DNA from: Novosphingobium sp.
Lineage (GTDB): Bacteria > Pseudomonadota > Alphaproteobacteria > Sphingomonadales > Sphingomonadaceae
DNA length: 64,000 bases
Assembly (NCBI RefSeq): GCF_024642085.1
Contig: NZ_JAHEBV010000063.1
Span: 1 to 64,000 of the forward strand
Direction: 5' to 3'
Below the pieces are notes generated by a model. It made no database searches. It was not told the origin of the DNA and worked only from the letters and a program-made list of their open reading frames with translations. Numbering within the stretch: the first letter of the stretch is position 1; every line of letters starts with the position of its first letter. Made by a program: the position numbers and the translations under genes. Positions 43,053 to 52,238 of this stretch are shown in pieces.

Positions 43053-44569
43053 GCAGAGTCAGCGAAAATACCCCGGTCATTATCGGGGTTGGCCAGGTAT
43101 CCGAGCGGGTGGGCGAGGAAGGCTATCTCGAACGCTCGCCAATGGATTTGGCAGGAGCCGCGCTCAAGGCCGCATTTGCCGATGCGCGGGCCAAGCGAAG
43201 TCTGGCTGCGGCGCTCGATACAGTTGCGGCGATCCGCCAGTTCGAAATATCGGCGACACGTTACTCCGCGCCGTTCGGTCATTCCAACAACACGCCGCGG
43301 TCAATCGCGCGCCGCGTCGGAGCTAACCCTGCCCGAGCGATACTGGAAGTCGTTGGCGGACAGGGGCCACAGCGCCTGGTCGGTGAGTTGGCCGCAGAAA
43401 TTGCGGCAGGCCGTTCCAAAATGACGGCTATTGTCGGGTCCGAAGCGATATCCACAATGCGATCGCTCTTGGCGCGAGGCGAAACCCGCGACTGGTCCGA
43501 ACGGCGGCGCGGCAGCCTGGAAGATCGCGGAACCGGCTATGACGGCGTGCTGGACAAGACAGCGCTGAAGCACGGGGTCGCTGCGCCGATCTTTGCCTAT
43601 CCGCTGGCCGAGAATGTTCGGCGTGAACGGCTGGGTCTTTCGCTTCAGGACTATCGGTTGGAAATCGGAAAGTTGTTCGCGCCGTTTACGCAGGTTGCTG
43701 CGCGCAATCCGCACAGTGCTGCACCAACCGCCCGCACGGCCGAAGAACTGGCGACATTGACAGAACGCAATCGCCTGGTCGCCGAACCCTATGGCAGACT
43801 GGTAGTGGCACGCGATCAAGTCAATCAGGGTGCCGCAATTGTGCTGGCAAGTATTGCCGAAGCGCGGCGGCTGGGGGTGCCGGAAGGCCGCTGGGTCTAT
43901 ATCCATGCCGTGGCTGATTGCGCCGAGCCGTCGCTGCTGTCGCGCGCCAATCTGGAGCAGTCGCCGGCGGCTGTTGCTGCAATCTCAACTGCACTTGAGG
44001 TTGCGGGATCGGATTGGAAAAACATCACATATACAGATCTCTATTCGTGTTTTGCGATCCCGGTTTTCAACTTGCTTGATGCCTTCGGACTAGCGCGCGA
44101 CGACCCACGGGGGTGGACACTGACCGGCGGCCTGCCGTTCTTCGGCGGCGCGGGAAACAACTATTCCAGTCACGCCATTGCCGAGGCGGTGGCACGATGC
44201 CGCGCCGCGCCGGGCAGCATCGCCCTTGTCGGCGCCAATGGCGGGAACATGAGCAAGTATGCCGCCGGCGTTTATTCGACCACGCCCGCCGACTGGCCAC
44301 ATAGCCGCTGGCGCAGCCTTGAAAGGATCAAGCCTGCTTTTGCCGTGCTGGACCGTCATGACGGGGAAGCCGCGGCAGAAAGCTTTACCGTGCGGCCCGG
44401 AAAGCAAGGTGACGAAGCGACTTTGGTAGGCCGCGCCAGTGATGCCCGCGTGCTGGCGAACAGCCGCGATCCTGGCGTCATCGCGGCGCTGCGTAGCGAC
44501 AAAGTATCGGGCCGCCCTGTTCGCATCGAAAGCGACGATGACGGAACAAATCGGTTCTGGTTTACCTGA
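43049..44569 (+). CDS. Thiolase-like acetyl-CoA acetyltransferase family protein
   Basis: A 506-residue thiolase-superfamily protein (acetyl-CoA acetyltransferase, PRK08257-like) with VIIGVGQVSER at the start, YTDLYSCFAIPVFNLLDAFG and GGLPFFGGAGNNYSSHAIAE near residue 365. At the place of the nucleophilic Cys the sequence reads EVVGGQGPQRLVGELAAE, with no Cys, so ordinary thiolysis is doubtful. The GTG start at 43049 overlaps the SDR stop. A C-terminal extension of about 100 residues resembles an OB-like domain. The last 8 bp overlap the convergent dsbD. Confidence 0.8.
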   Translation: MSRVSENTPVIIGVGQVSERVGEEGYLERSPMDLAGAALKAAFADARAKRSLAAALDTVAAIRQFEISATRYSAPFGHSNNTPRSIARRVGANPARAILEVVGGQGPQRLVGELAAEIAAGRSKMTAIVGSEAISTMRSLLARGETRDWSERRRGSLEDRGTGYDGVLDKTALKHGVAAPIFAYPLAENVRRERLGLSLQDYRLEIGKLFAPFTQVAARNPHSAAPTARTAEELATLTERNRLVAEPYGRLVVARDQVNQGAAIVLASIAEARRLGVPEGRWVYIHAVADCAEPSLLSRANLEQSPAAVAAISTALEVAGSDWKNITYTDLYSCFAIPVFNLLDAFGLARDDPRGWTLTGGLPFFGGAGNNYSSHAIAEAVARCRAAPGSIALVGANGGNMSKYAAGVYSTTPADWPHSRWRSLERIKPAFAVLDRHDGEAAAESFTVRPGKQGDEATLVGRASDARVLANSRDPGVIAALRSDKVSGRPVRIESDDDGTNRFWFT

Positions 44570-46640
44570 CCAGTTCGCTGAGCGTGGCCGAGGTCAGGAC
44601 TTGCGGCAGTTGCCGGGGCTGCCCGCCGCCTGCCGGGTACCACATATAAAGCGGCACGCCGGCTGCTCCCTGCTGGGTCAGGTAGCGGGTGATTGCTGGA
44701 TCGCGGCGGGTCCAGTCGCCGCGTAGCACCACTACCCCGGCCTTTGCGAAAGCTGCGCGGGTTTCCTCACGCTCAATCGCGGCTGCTTCGTTGACTTTGC
44801 AGGTCAGGCACCAGTCCGCAGTGAAATAGGCGAAGATCGGCTTGCCCTGCGCCTTGGCTGCGGACAACGCCGCTTCGCTGAAAGGTGCGCTGGGCAAAAG
44901 GCCTGGCGCGGCCTTGCCAGGCGCAGACGCAGTGGCGGGCAACACCAAGATGGCGATGACTGCTGCGGCCACGGCAAACAGGGCAGGTGCCCGCCCGCTG
45001 CGTCCGCTGCGTTGGCGCAGGCCAATCAGGAACAATGCGGCGACGACCGCTGCCGCGAACACCAGTGACAACAGCGCAAAACGTGAACCTGCGACCCGGC
45101 TTTCCAGCCACAGCAGCGCCAATGCGGTCAGCCCCATTGGTACCGCCATCGCCAGCTTGAACCGGTTCATCCATGCGCCCGGTTTGGGCAGCCGGCGGCG
45201 CAATGCGGGGACGAAGGCGAGCGCGAGGAACGGCAGGGCGAGCCCAAGGCCGAGCGCGGCAAACAATACCAGCGCCGATAACGGTGGCAGCAACAAGGCC
45301 GCCCCCATCGCGGCGGCCATGAACGGTCCGGTGCACGGGGTAGCGACAAATGCGGCAAGGAGTCCGGTTGCAAAAGCTCCTTGCGGCGAACCTTCGCGGG
45401 CGAACCCCGGCACGGCAAACTCAAATAATCCCAACAGGTTGGCAGTAATGGCTACGGCCAGCAGCAACAGTGCGGCAACCACAACCGGTTCCTGCAACTG
45501 GAACGCCCAGCCAACCTGTTCACCCGCTGCGCGCAGGGCCAGCAGCAGGACACCCAGCGCCACGCAGGCGAGGACCACCCCGGCAGTATAGGCCAGTCCT
45601 TCGGCCCGGGCCTGCAGATCGCTTTCGCCGGCGCGGGCCAGGCTGAGCGCCTTGAGGCTGAGGATCGGGAACACGCAAGGCATGATGTTAAGCAGCAAGC
45701 CGCCAAGCAGCGCTGACAATAGCAGCCAGCCCATGCCCTGTTGCGGGCGGGCGGGTGTTTGCAACGGCGTTCCGGCGGGCGGAACATTGCCCGTTGTCGC
45801 CGCGATTTCCAACCCGTCGCCCCCACGGTTGAGGCGCAGGACGGCGTTTAGCGTGCCGGGATCAAGCGGTTCAAATCGCGCGCGGGGCAGTTCGATCACC
45901 AGCATATCGCCGCGCCGCGAAAACGCCTGGGCTGCGGCATAGTCCACGGCGCGCTCGCTCGAAACGAACAGGTGCGGATCGTCAAGCCCGACTGCGGCGG
46001 GCAGCGGTATGCCGATGCGCAGCACGTTTCCAGCAAACGCATAGGATGCGGGGCTGCCCAGCGGAGCAGGCAGCGCTGCGCGCCACGCGGCAAAGCGCGG
46101 TTCGGGATTACCCGGCGGGCCGACCGTGACGGTGGCGGCAATTTCGCCGCTTTCGGGAACGCAAATCTTGTCGGTGCATGCCAGCCATTGCGCCTGGCCG
46201 CTGACCGGAATCTTTGCGCCGGGCTTTGCACCGGCGGGGATCTGAACATCGACCAGAAGGGCGTATTCGTGTTCGAACACATGGTTCATCAGTCCGGCGA
46301 TCAGCAGGGTGTCCGGGACCGGATAGCGCAAGGGTCCGGCCTTCGCGCCAGTTGGCAATGACCAGTCGACCACCATGCCCAGCCCGGCATCGCCGGGGTT
46401 GCTCCAGTAACCGTGCCAGCCCGCTTCGGGCCGCATGACGATCGCCATGGTTGCCGTCTGGCCAGGCTGGGCGGCGCTTTCAGCAACAAGTTCGGTGGCA
46501 ATATGCGTGGGCGCGGCATGGGCCGGCGTCAAACCGGCGCAGCACACTGCGAAAATGGCAAATAACGCGGTCATCAATGCCGCAATCATTGCCTGCTTGC
46601 GCTTGCGGCTGGGGCCGGGGGTGGGCATAGTGCGCAACAT
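44562..46640 (-). CDS. dsbD: Thiol:disulfide interchange protein DsbD
   Basis: A 692-residue protein with signal sequence (FAVCCAGLTPAHA), a periplasmic N-terminal immunoglobulin-like domain with the Cys pair WLACTDKICVPESG, a membrane domain of about eight helices with conserved Cys in NIMPCVFPILSLKAL and ATPCTGPFMAAAMG, and a C-terminal thioredoxin-like domain with ADWCLTCKVNE. All three Cys pairs needed to carry electrons from cytoplasmic thioredoxin to periplasmic partners are present. The start is uncertain between 46640 and 46628. It converges with the thiolase-like gene. Confidence 0.92.
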   Translation of the reverse strand: MLRTMPTPGPSRKRKQAMIAALMTALFAIFAVCCAGLTPAHAAPTHIATELVAESAAQPGQTATMAIVMRPEAGWHGYWSNPGDAGLGMVVDWSLPTGAKAGPLRYPVPDTLLIAGLMNHVFEHEYALLVDVQIPAGAKPGAKIPVSGQAQWLACTDKICVPESGEIAATVTVGPPGNPEPRFAAWRAALPAPLGSPASYAFAGNVLRIGIPLPAAVGLDDPHLFVSSERAVDYAAAQAFSRRGDMLVIELPRARFEPLDPGTLNAVLRLNRGGDGLEIAATTGNVPPAGTPLQTPARPQQGMGWLLLSALLGGLLLNIMPCVFPILSLKALSLARAGESDLQARAEGLAYTAGVVLACVALGVLLLALRAAGEQVGWAFQLQEPVVVAALLLLAVAITANLLGLFEFAVPGFAREGSPQGAFATGLLAAFVATPCTGPFMAAAMGAALLLPPLSALVLFAALGLGLALPFLALAFVPALRRRLPKPGAWMNRFKLAMAVPMGLTALALLWLESRVAGSRFALLSLVFAAAVVAALFLIGLRQRSGRSGRAPALFAVAAAVIAILVLPATASAPGKAAPGLLPSAPFSEAALSAAKAQGKPIFAYFTADWCLTCKVNEAAAIEREETRAAFAKAGVVVLRGDWTRRDPAITRYLTQQGAAGVPLYMWYPAGGGQPRQLPQVLTSATLSELVR

Positions 46641-46726
46641 CCTGGCGCCAGCCTATGGCCCAGCCATGCCCCACGCCGCAAGCGGAAGGGATGGATACCG
46701 CCGACTTATTTTGTGATGGAGCCTTG

Positions 46727-48397
46727 ATGCGCCGCTTTGCCGTTTCTGCCCTGTGTGGCCTTGCCCTGGCTTTGGGTGCCTGTTCTACTGCCCGAACGGC
46801 GCATGTCACGCCCGAGACGGCCCCGTCCGGACCGCCAAAACTGATCGTCGCCATTTCGGTTGACCAGTTCTCTGCCGATCTGTTTGCGCAGTACCGCTCC
46901 CGCTTTTCCAGCGGCCTGGCGCGGCTGCAGCAAGGCGCGGTTTTCCCTTCGGGCTTTCAGGCCCATGCGGCCACCGAAACGTGCCCTGGCCACGCTACCT
47001 TGCTGACCGGGACGCGCCCGGCGCGCAGCGGAATAATTGCTAACAACTGGTACGATCTTGGCACGGCGCGGGCCGAAAAAAAGATCTACTGCGCCGAGGA
47101 TGAAAACGACCCTGCCAGCAGCAGCCGCGATCCTGTCGTATCGGCAGTGCACCTTAAGGTGCCGACATTGGGCGACCTGATGAAAGGGGCCAACCCGGCC
47201 ACCCGCAACGTCTCGGTATCGGCAAAGGACCGCGCGGTCATGATGATGGGCGGGCACCGGATTGACGCGGCGTACTGGTACTACAAAGGTCAGTTTGCGA
47301 CGCTTAAGGGCCGCGAGCCAAGCCCGGCTGCCAATGCGATCAACAACGCGGTAGCCGCCCTGGTCAAAAAGGGCGCACCGGCCATGCCAATGCCGGCGTG
47401 GTGCGCATCTGCCGACCAACCGATCGCGGTGGGCAAGGGTCAGCTGGGCACCGGTCGTTTTGCGCTGGAGGCGGGTAAGCCCGACGCCCTGCGCGCTTCC
47501 CCCCGGATGGACAGCGCCACGGTCGATCTGGCCAATGCGCTGATTGATGAAATGAACCTGGGTAAAGGGTCGGTGGCAGATATCCTGTCGGTCAGCCTTT
47601 CAGCCACCGATTATATCGGCCATGCAAACGGCACCGAAGGTGGCGAGATGTGCGTGCAGATGGCCGAGCTTGATCGCACGATCGGGCGGTTGCTCGCCCA
47701 TTTGGATGCACGCGGAATCGATTACGCTGTGGTGCTCAGCGCCGATCACGGCGGACTTGATATTCCGGAACGTCAGCGCGAACAGGCGCTACCCCGGGCG
47801 GTGCGCGCCGATCCCGGCCTTGCCCCCCAGGCGCTGGCGAAGGCGCTCAGCGTTCAGACAGGCGTGACCAGCCCCGATCCGCTGCTGTCATCCGACGGAC
47901 TGTTCGGTGATTTCTATGTCAGCCGCAAAATTGGTGCGGCGGACCGCGCACGGGTGATTGGCGCGCTGGTCAAACTGGCCCGTGCGCACCCGCAGGTTGC
48001 CGCCGTGTTCACCGCCGATGAACTGGCCAAAACTCCGCTGCCTTCGGGCAGTCCGCAAGATTTCACGCTTAAGGACCGGGCACGTGCTTCGTTCGATCCA
48101 ACCCGTTCCGGCGATGTCGTCATCCTGCTAGACCGGGCCGTGACCCCGATCCCCGAGCCAGCAGTAGGCTCGTTCGTCGCTACACATGGCAGCGCCTGGG
48201 ACTATGACCGGCGCGTACCGATGCTGTTCTGGCGCAAAGGTCTGCGCGGGTTCGAACAGCCCGCCCCGGTGGAAACGATCGATATCGCCCCGACGCTGGC
48301 GGCCATGCTGGGGCTGGCCGTGCCCGAAGGGACATTTGACGGCCGCTGCCTCGACGTCGATGGCGGAGAACGCAACACCTGCGAGGTTATCAAGTGA
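46727..48397 (+). CDS. PafA-type alkaline phosphatase (lipoprotein)
   Basis: A 556-residue secreted phosphatase of the alkaline phosphatase superfamily. It has a lipoprotein signal ending LGACS near residue 20, metal-site Asp in ISVDQFSAD, nucleophile Thr in ATETCPGHATLLTGT, DYIGHANG, ADHGGLDIP and THGSAWDYDR for the two zinc sites. The Thr nucleophile and sequence pattern are typical of PafA rather than PhoA. It would release phosphate from monoesters in the periplasm. The start at 46727 follows GGAG; the longer frame adds non-signal residues. Its stop overlaps the next start (GTGA). Confidence 0.88.
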   Translation: MRRFAVSALCGLALALGACSTARTAHVTPETAPSGPPKLIVAISVDQFSADLFAQYRSRFSSGLARLQQGAVFPSGFQAHAATETCPGHATLLTGTRPARSGIIANNWYDLGTARAEKKIYCAEDENDPASSSRDPVVSAVHLKVPTLGDLMKGANPATRNVSVSAKDRAVMMMGGHRIDAAYWYYKGQFATLKGREPSPAANAINNAVAALVKKGAPAMPMPAWCASADQPIAVGKGQLGTGRFALEAGKPDALRASPRMDSATVDLANALIDEMNLGKGSVADILSVSLSATDYIGHANGTEGGEMCVQMAELDRTIGRLLAHLDARGIDYAVVLSADHGGLDIPERQREQALPRAVRADPGLAPQALAKALSVQTGVTSPDPLLSSDGLFGDFYVSRKIGAADRARVIGALVKLARAHPQVAAVFTADELAKTPLPSGSPQDFTLKDRARASFDPTRSGDVVILLDRAVTPIPEPAVGSFVATHGSAWDYDRRVPMLFWRKGLRGFEQPAPVETIDIAPTLAAMLGLAVPEGTFDGRCLDVDGGERNTCEVIK

Positions 48398-49608
48398 GTG
48401 ATCGGCGCGATCTGGTTATTCTGGGCGGCGGACTGGTTGGCATGACGCTGGCTTTGGCTGCTGCGCGCCGGGGCCTGTCCAGCCATGTGATCGACAAGGC
48501 CACGCCCGCGGAATTAACTGCTGAAGGCACGGATGGCCGTGCCTCGGCCATCAGCACCGCCAGCTGGAACCTGTTCTGCAACATCGGTCTGGCGCAGCCG
48601 CTTGAGCCGCTTGGCTGTCCGATCACCTCGATCGCGGTAACCGACGGGATGAAACCGGGACGGATCGATTTTCAGCCCAAGGCCGATGAAGGCACGTTGG
48701 GCCGGATGTTCGCCAACCGGGATATTCGCCTGGCCCTGTTTGAAGCTGCGCGCGGGCGGCCACTGATAGCATTGCACAGCGGGGTCGAGCCGCTTTCGCG
48801 TGATCGCGGAGAGCACGCGGTGGCGGTGACACTTGACGATGGCCGGATGCTGGAAGGCAGCTTGCTGGTAGGGGCAGAGGGCCGTCAATCACCCACCCGG
48901 GCCGATGCCGGACTGGTCTCGGCCAAATGGGATTACAGCCACCGTGCTTTCGTGACCGCAATCACCCATGAAAAGCCGCATGGCGGCGTTGCTTGGGAAG
49001 TGTTCTTCCCGGCCGGCCCTCTTGCCTTGCTCCCGCTGAATGACCTGCCCGACGGACGACACCGCAGCGCGGTGGTGTGGACCGTGGACGAAAGCGATGC
49101 CAACGGAGTTGCCGCCTTGCCCGATGCCGTCTTCGTGGGCGAAATAGCCGCCCGGTTGGAAGGCATTTTCGGAAAGATCGAACTTGCAGCTCCGCGCATG
49201 GGCTATCCGCTAAGTTTTCATCATGCCGGGCGAATCGTCGATCAGCGGCTGGTCCTGGTCGGTGATGCCGCGCACGGGATGCATCCGATCGCCGGCCAGG
49301 GGCTGAATCTGGGACTGCGCGATGTCGGTGTACTGGTTGAATGCCTGTCGGAAGGCCTTCGGCTGGGGCTCGACCCAGGCGATGCGCAGGTTCTGGCGCG
49401 GTATGAGCGGTGGCGCAGCCTGGACAGCTTGACCGTAATGGCTGCGACCGATGCCATTGTCCGGCTGTTTGGCGTGCCTGGCAAGCTACCAAGTGCGGTG
49501 CGGCGCCTCGGCATGGCGGCCGTGCAGCGCTCCGGCTGGCTGAAGACCTTTTTCATGAACGAAGCGCGCGGCATGTCAGGCGACCTGCCAGAGCTGCTCA
49601 GGGCCTAA
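48394..49608 (+). CDS. UbiH/UbiF-family FAD-dependent hydroxylase
   Basis: A 404-residue flavoprotein monooxygenase: N-terminal FAD motif VILGGGLVGMTLALAAARRG, middle GAEGRQSPTRADAGL, and the C-terminal FAD motif GDAAHGMHPIAGQGLNLGLRD characteristic of ubiquinone hydroxylases. It should hydroxylate the ubiquinone ring together with UbiG, encoded at the other end of the window; the ring position is not decided by sequence. The GTG start overlaps the phosphatase stop by 4 bp. The end overlaps the convergent gene by 4 bp. Confidence 0.87.
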   Translation: MSDRRDLVILGGGLVGMTLALAAARRGLSSHVIDKATPAELTAEGTDGRASAISTASWNLFCNIGLAQPLEPLGCPITSIAVTDGMKPGRIDFQPKADEGTLGRMFANRDIRLALFEAARGRPLIALHSGVEPLSRDRGEHAVAVTLDDGRMLEGSLLVGAEGRQSPTRADAGLVSAKWDYSHRAFVTAITHEKPHGGVAWEVFFPAGPLALLPLNDLPDGRHRSAVVWTVDESDANGVAALPDAVFVGEIAARLEGIFGKIELAAPRMGYPLSFHHAGRIVDQRLVLVGDAAHGMHPIAGQGLNLGLRDVGVLVECLSEGLRLGLDPGDAQVLARYERWRSLDSLTVMAATDAIVRLFGVPGKLPSAVRRLGMAAVQRSGWLKTFFMNEARGMSGDLPELLRA

Positions 49609-50561
49609 AACGTTCCTTCGGGTGTAAATGCTGGCGCAACACTAGGGCCGGCCGGGCTGGCCTGCTGCACATTTTGTCCCGTGCTGCCGCGCAGCTTGTC
49701 CGTATCGAGCAGCGCAGTCGTTTCGATCAGGTCGAGCGCCTTTTGTGCGGCAGCAAAACGCCGGGCCTGCGTCGCCCACTCATTCGCCGCGTCAGCACCA
49801 GGCATACGGGCGATAAGGTCTACCGCCGCGTCAATCTGGCCCGTTCGCAGCAGCATCCGCGCTCGGTCGAGGCGATTTTCCGGACTGGTCAAGGGCGTAT
49901 CATCATGGCGGACCACAAACAGCCCTGAAACTTCGCGGCGCAAGCGCTGCCAGCCGCCTTCGTTCTTGGGTGCGGCCGCCAGCGCCTGAGCCATAGTATC
50001 AAGCCCACCAGCCAACTGATCCAGCGTGACCGGCATGGCCGCGCTTTCGATCACGGTTTGCACGGCAGCAGGCTGGGCAGCTGCGAAACGCAACTTGAGC
50101 TGATCAGCTAGATAACCCAGCGGCGCACCGCGTTCGATCGCGCGGCGGGCGGCAAACGCCACGAGCAAGCCTTCGGCGCGGGCAGCGTTGCCTTCAGCTG
50201 CGGCAGCCTGCAGATCGAGCCGGGCGAGCCGCTGTTCCAGCGCTGCCACGCGATTGTCCACTCCGCCTGCGGCAAGCACTGCGGCGGAACTGGCACTGGG
50301 AGCCGGGGACGGTTGTGGCACCGCGTTGGGCAGCGCGGCGGCAGTCTGCGCAGCCGGTGTCGGTTCGCCGATCATCGCAGCGATATCCCGATCGGACATT
50401 TTCAGGGTGCCGTTCCACGCGAGATAACCGACCAAGGCGGCACCGCCGGCAAAGGCCAACGCAGCAGAGAGTAGAATGGTGCGCAACGATTTGCCGCGAA
50501 CCGAAGCGGGCGGTCTTGTTGCAGTCGAATAAAAATCGTCGGGCATAGGGTTGTCCGGCAT
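49605..50561 (-). CDS. Mitofilin-like inner-membrane protein of the hem operon
   Basis: A 318-residue protein with one membrane helix near residues 28-48 (TILLSAALAFAGGAALVGYL), then an Ala/Pro linker, a short coiled coil (DNRVAALEQRLARLDLQAAA) and a mostly helical periplasmic domain. Proteins of this layout at the end of alphaproteobacterial hemC-hemD operons are related to mitochondrial mitofilin/Mic60 and to HemX. The start at 50561 lies 6 bp after hemD. A role in membrane organisation or haem synthesis is inferred from context. Confidence 0.75.
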   Translation of the reverse strand: MPDNPMPDDFYSTATRPPASVRGKSLRTILLSAALAFAGGAALVGYLAWNGTLKMSDRDIAAMIGEPTPAAQTAAALPNAVPQPSPAPSASSAAVLAAGGVDNRVAALEQRLARLDLQAAAAEGNAARAEGLLVAFAARRAIERGAPLGYLADQLKLRFAAAQPAAVQTVIESAAMPVTLDQLAGGLDTMAQALAAAPKNEGGWQRLRREVSGLFVVRHDDTPLTSPENRLDRARMLLRTGQIDAAVDLIARMPGADAANEWATQARRFAAAQKALDLIETTALLDTDKLRGSTGQNVQQASPAGPSVAPAFTPEGTF

Positions 50562-50566
50562 GGTTA

Positions 50567-51268
50567 TCAGTCGCGGCCTCTTGGTCCAGGGTCTTGGCAC
50601 ATCTGCAGGGCCAAGGCTAGCAAGGCCTTGTCGTTGGGCAGGCTGGCTGTGGCCACCTCTCCCCAACCCTCGCCCGCGGCGCTGGCAATCCGGGGGCTCA
50701 GCGCGATCAGACGCAATAACGAACGGCGGATGCCATTGGTGACGCACTGCGCCGCCAAGTGCCGCGCTGCCTCGGCCGAATGGAGCGCGATCATAGCCGG
50801 GGCACGCAGCAAGGATGCCAAATCGGGCGGCATTGCCCGCGGCACGCTGGCATAGACCACGCGTTCTTCCATCGTGACACCCTTGGGCAGATTCAGCGGT
50901 ACGCGCTCATCCCCGGCAAGCCGGAGCAGGCGGCGATGGACTGGGTCAAGGTCTGCAAGCATTCCCTGAAGCCCGCCGTTGCCCGTGGCTGTCACAGAAA
51001 ATCCGGCTTCGTGTGCGGCAGCGGCGGTTGTGACACCCACGGCATATACGGGCAAATCGCGCAATACACTCAAGCCTTTACCGCCAAGGCGGAAGGCATT
51101 TGCGCTGCCGCCCAGGATGGCATCGAAATATCCTGAAATCGGGGCTTCCCAGCTTTTCGCGACGACTTCGAATAAGGGAAAGCCGTGAGCCTCCAGCCGT
51201 ACCGCTCGCGCTGCCGCCAGGCTGGCGCTGCAGCCGGGTTCGGGGCGAATTACGACCAGTGGCACCAT
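50567..51268 (-). CDS. hemD: Uroporphyrinogen-III synthase
   Basis: A 233-residue bilobal HemD-like protein starting MVPLVVIRPEPGCSASL, typical of this poorly conserved family, with VYAVGVTTAAAAHEAGF and a second lobe containing IALHSAEAARHLAAQC and LIALSPRIASAAGEGWGE. It cyclises hydroxymethylbilane with inversion of ring D. It starts 4 bp after the hemC stop in a minus-strand operon, which supports the assignment more than similarity does. Confidence 0.87.
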   Translation of the reverse strand: MVPLVVIRPEPGCSASLAAARAVRLEAHGFPLFEVVAKSWEAPISGYFDAILGGSANAFRLGGKGLSVLRDLPVYAVGVTTAAAAHEAGFSVTATGNGGLQGMLADLDPVHRRLLRLAGDERVPLNLPKGVTMEERVVYASVPRAMPPDLASLLRAPAMIALHSAEAARHLAAQCVTNGIRRSLLRLIALSPRIASAAGEGWGEVATASLPNDKALLALALQMCQDPGPRGRD

Positions 51269-51271
51269 TGT

Positions 51272-52195
51272 TCAGTCTCCTTGGCTCCCGACGAAATGTT
51301 CCCGGATCGACGGCACCGCACGCGCAAGCAAATCTGCAGCAAGAGCCGCCGGGCCCGCCGCATCTTCTGCGGCAAAGCTGCGCGCGCCGTCTACCCGGTC
51401 CCGCCCATCGGGGCTGAACAGCGCGGCACGCATGGTGATAGTGTTGCCTTCGCGTCCGCTAAGCACAGCGACCGGACTGTGACAATTGCCCCCGAGAGCA
51501 GCCAGCAGACGGCGTTCGGCGTGAAGGGCTTCATTGCTTGTCCGATCGTCGATAGCGGACAGGATTGCGAAAGTCTCGCCATCATCGCTGCGGCACTCTA
51601 TCGCGATGGCACCTTGACCCGGGGCGGGTAGCCAGATTTCAGGGTCAAGCGGGGTGCCGACTGAACCTTGCCCGGTGCGGTTGAGACCGGCGAGTGCCAG
51701 CAAGGTCGCATCCGCCTCGCCAGCCGCCAGCTTTGCCAGCCGGGTCTGGATATTGCCGCGAAATGTGATCACGCGGCAATCCGGCCGTGCGTGAAGAACC
51801 AGCGCAGCGCGTCGCGGAGCACTGGTGCCAATCAGCGCGCCCGGCCGCAGTTCGGCCAGACTGGCTACGCCGACCAGTACATCGCGTACGTCTTCGCGCG
51901 GCAGTACGGCCGCTATGGCAATGCCGGCAGGTCGAATAGTTTCAACATCCTTGGCCGAGTGGACCGCGAAGTCGATTGTTCCGGCCATCAGCCAGGCGTC
52001 CAGTTCTTTGGTCCACAATGCCTTTCCCCCGGCGTCGGCCAGCGAGCCAAGCACCCGGTCGCCACTGGCGGTGACAGGCACGATCTCAACCGCAATACCC
52101 GGGTGAGCCGCCTGTAGACGGTCGCGCGCTTCTTCAGCCTGGGCCATTGCCAGAGGAGAACGGCGGCTGCCGAGTTTCAGGGGACGGTCAGGCAT
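51272..52195 (-). CDS. hemC: Hydroxymethylbilane synthase (porphobilinogen deaminase)
   Basis: A 307-residue HemC: N-terminal LKLGSRRSPLAMAQAEEA, VHSAKDVETIRPAGIAIAAV, GTSAPRRAALVLHARPDC, the Asp/Arg-rich RGNIQTRLAKLAAGE and APGQGAIAIECR. The dipyrromethane cofactor Cys is present in LAALGGNCHSPVAVLSG. It joins four porphobilinogen units in tetrapyrrole synthesis. The start at 52195 (MPDRPLKLGS) fits the family. It is first in the operon hemC-hemD-mitofilin-like and divergent from tsaD, with a 43-bp gap. Confidence 0.96.
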   Translation of the reverse strand: MPDRPLKLGSRRSPLAMAQAEEARDRLQAAHPGIAVEIVPVTASGDRVLGSLADAGGKALWTKELDAWLMAGTIDFAVHSAKDVETIRPAGIAIAAVLPREDVRDVLVGVASLAELRPGALIGTSAPRRAALVLHARPDCRVITFRGNIQTRLAKLAAGEADATLLALAGLNRTGQGSVGTPLDPEIWLPAPGQGAIAIECRSDDGETFAILSAIDDRTSNEALHAERRLLAALGGNCHSPVAVLSGREGNTITMRAALFSPDGRDRVDGARSFAAEDAAGPAALAADLLARAVPSIREHFVGSQGD

Positions 52196-52238
52196 GTGTT
52201 CTTGTGCTAGCCCGCAATGGCGGTAAGGGAAAGGGGAC

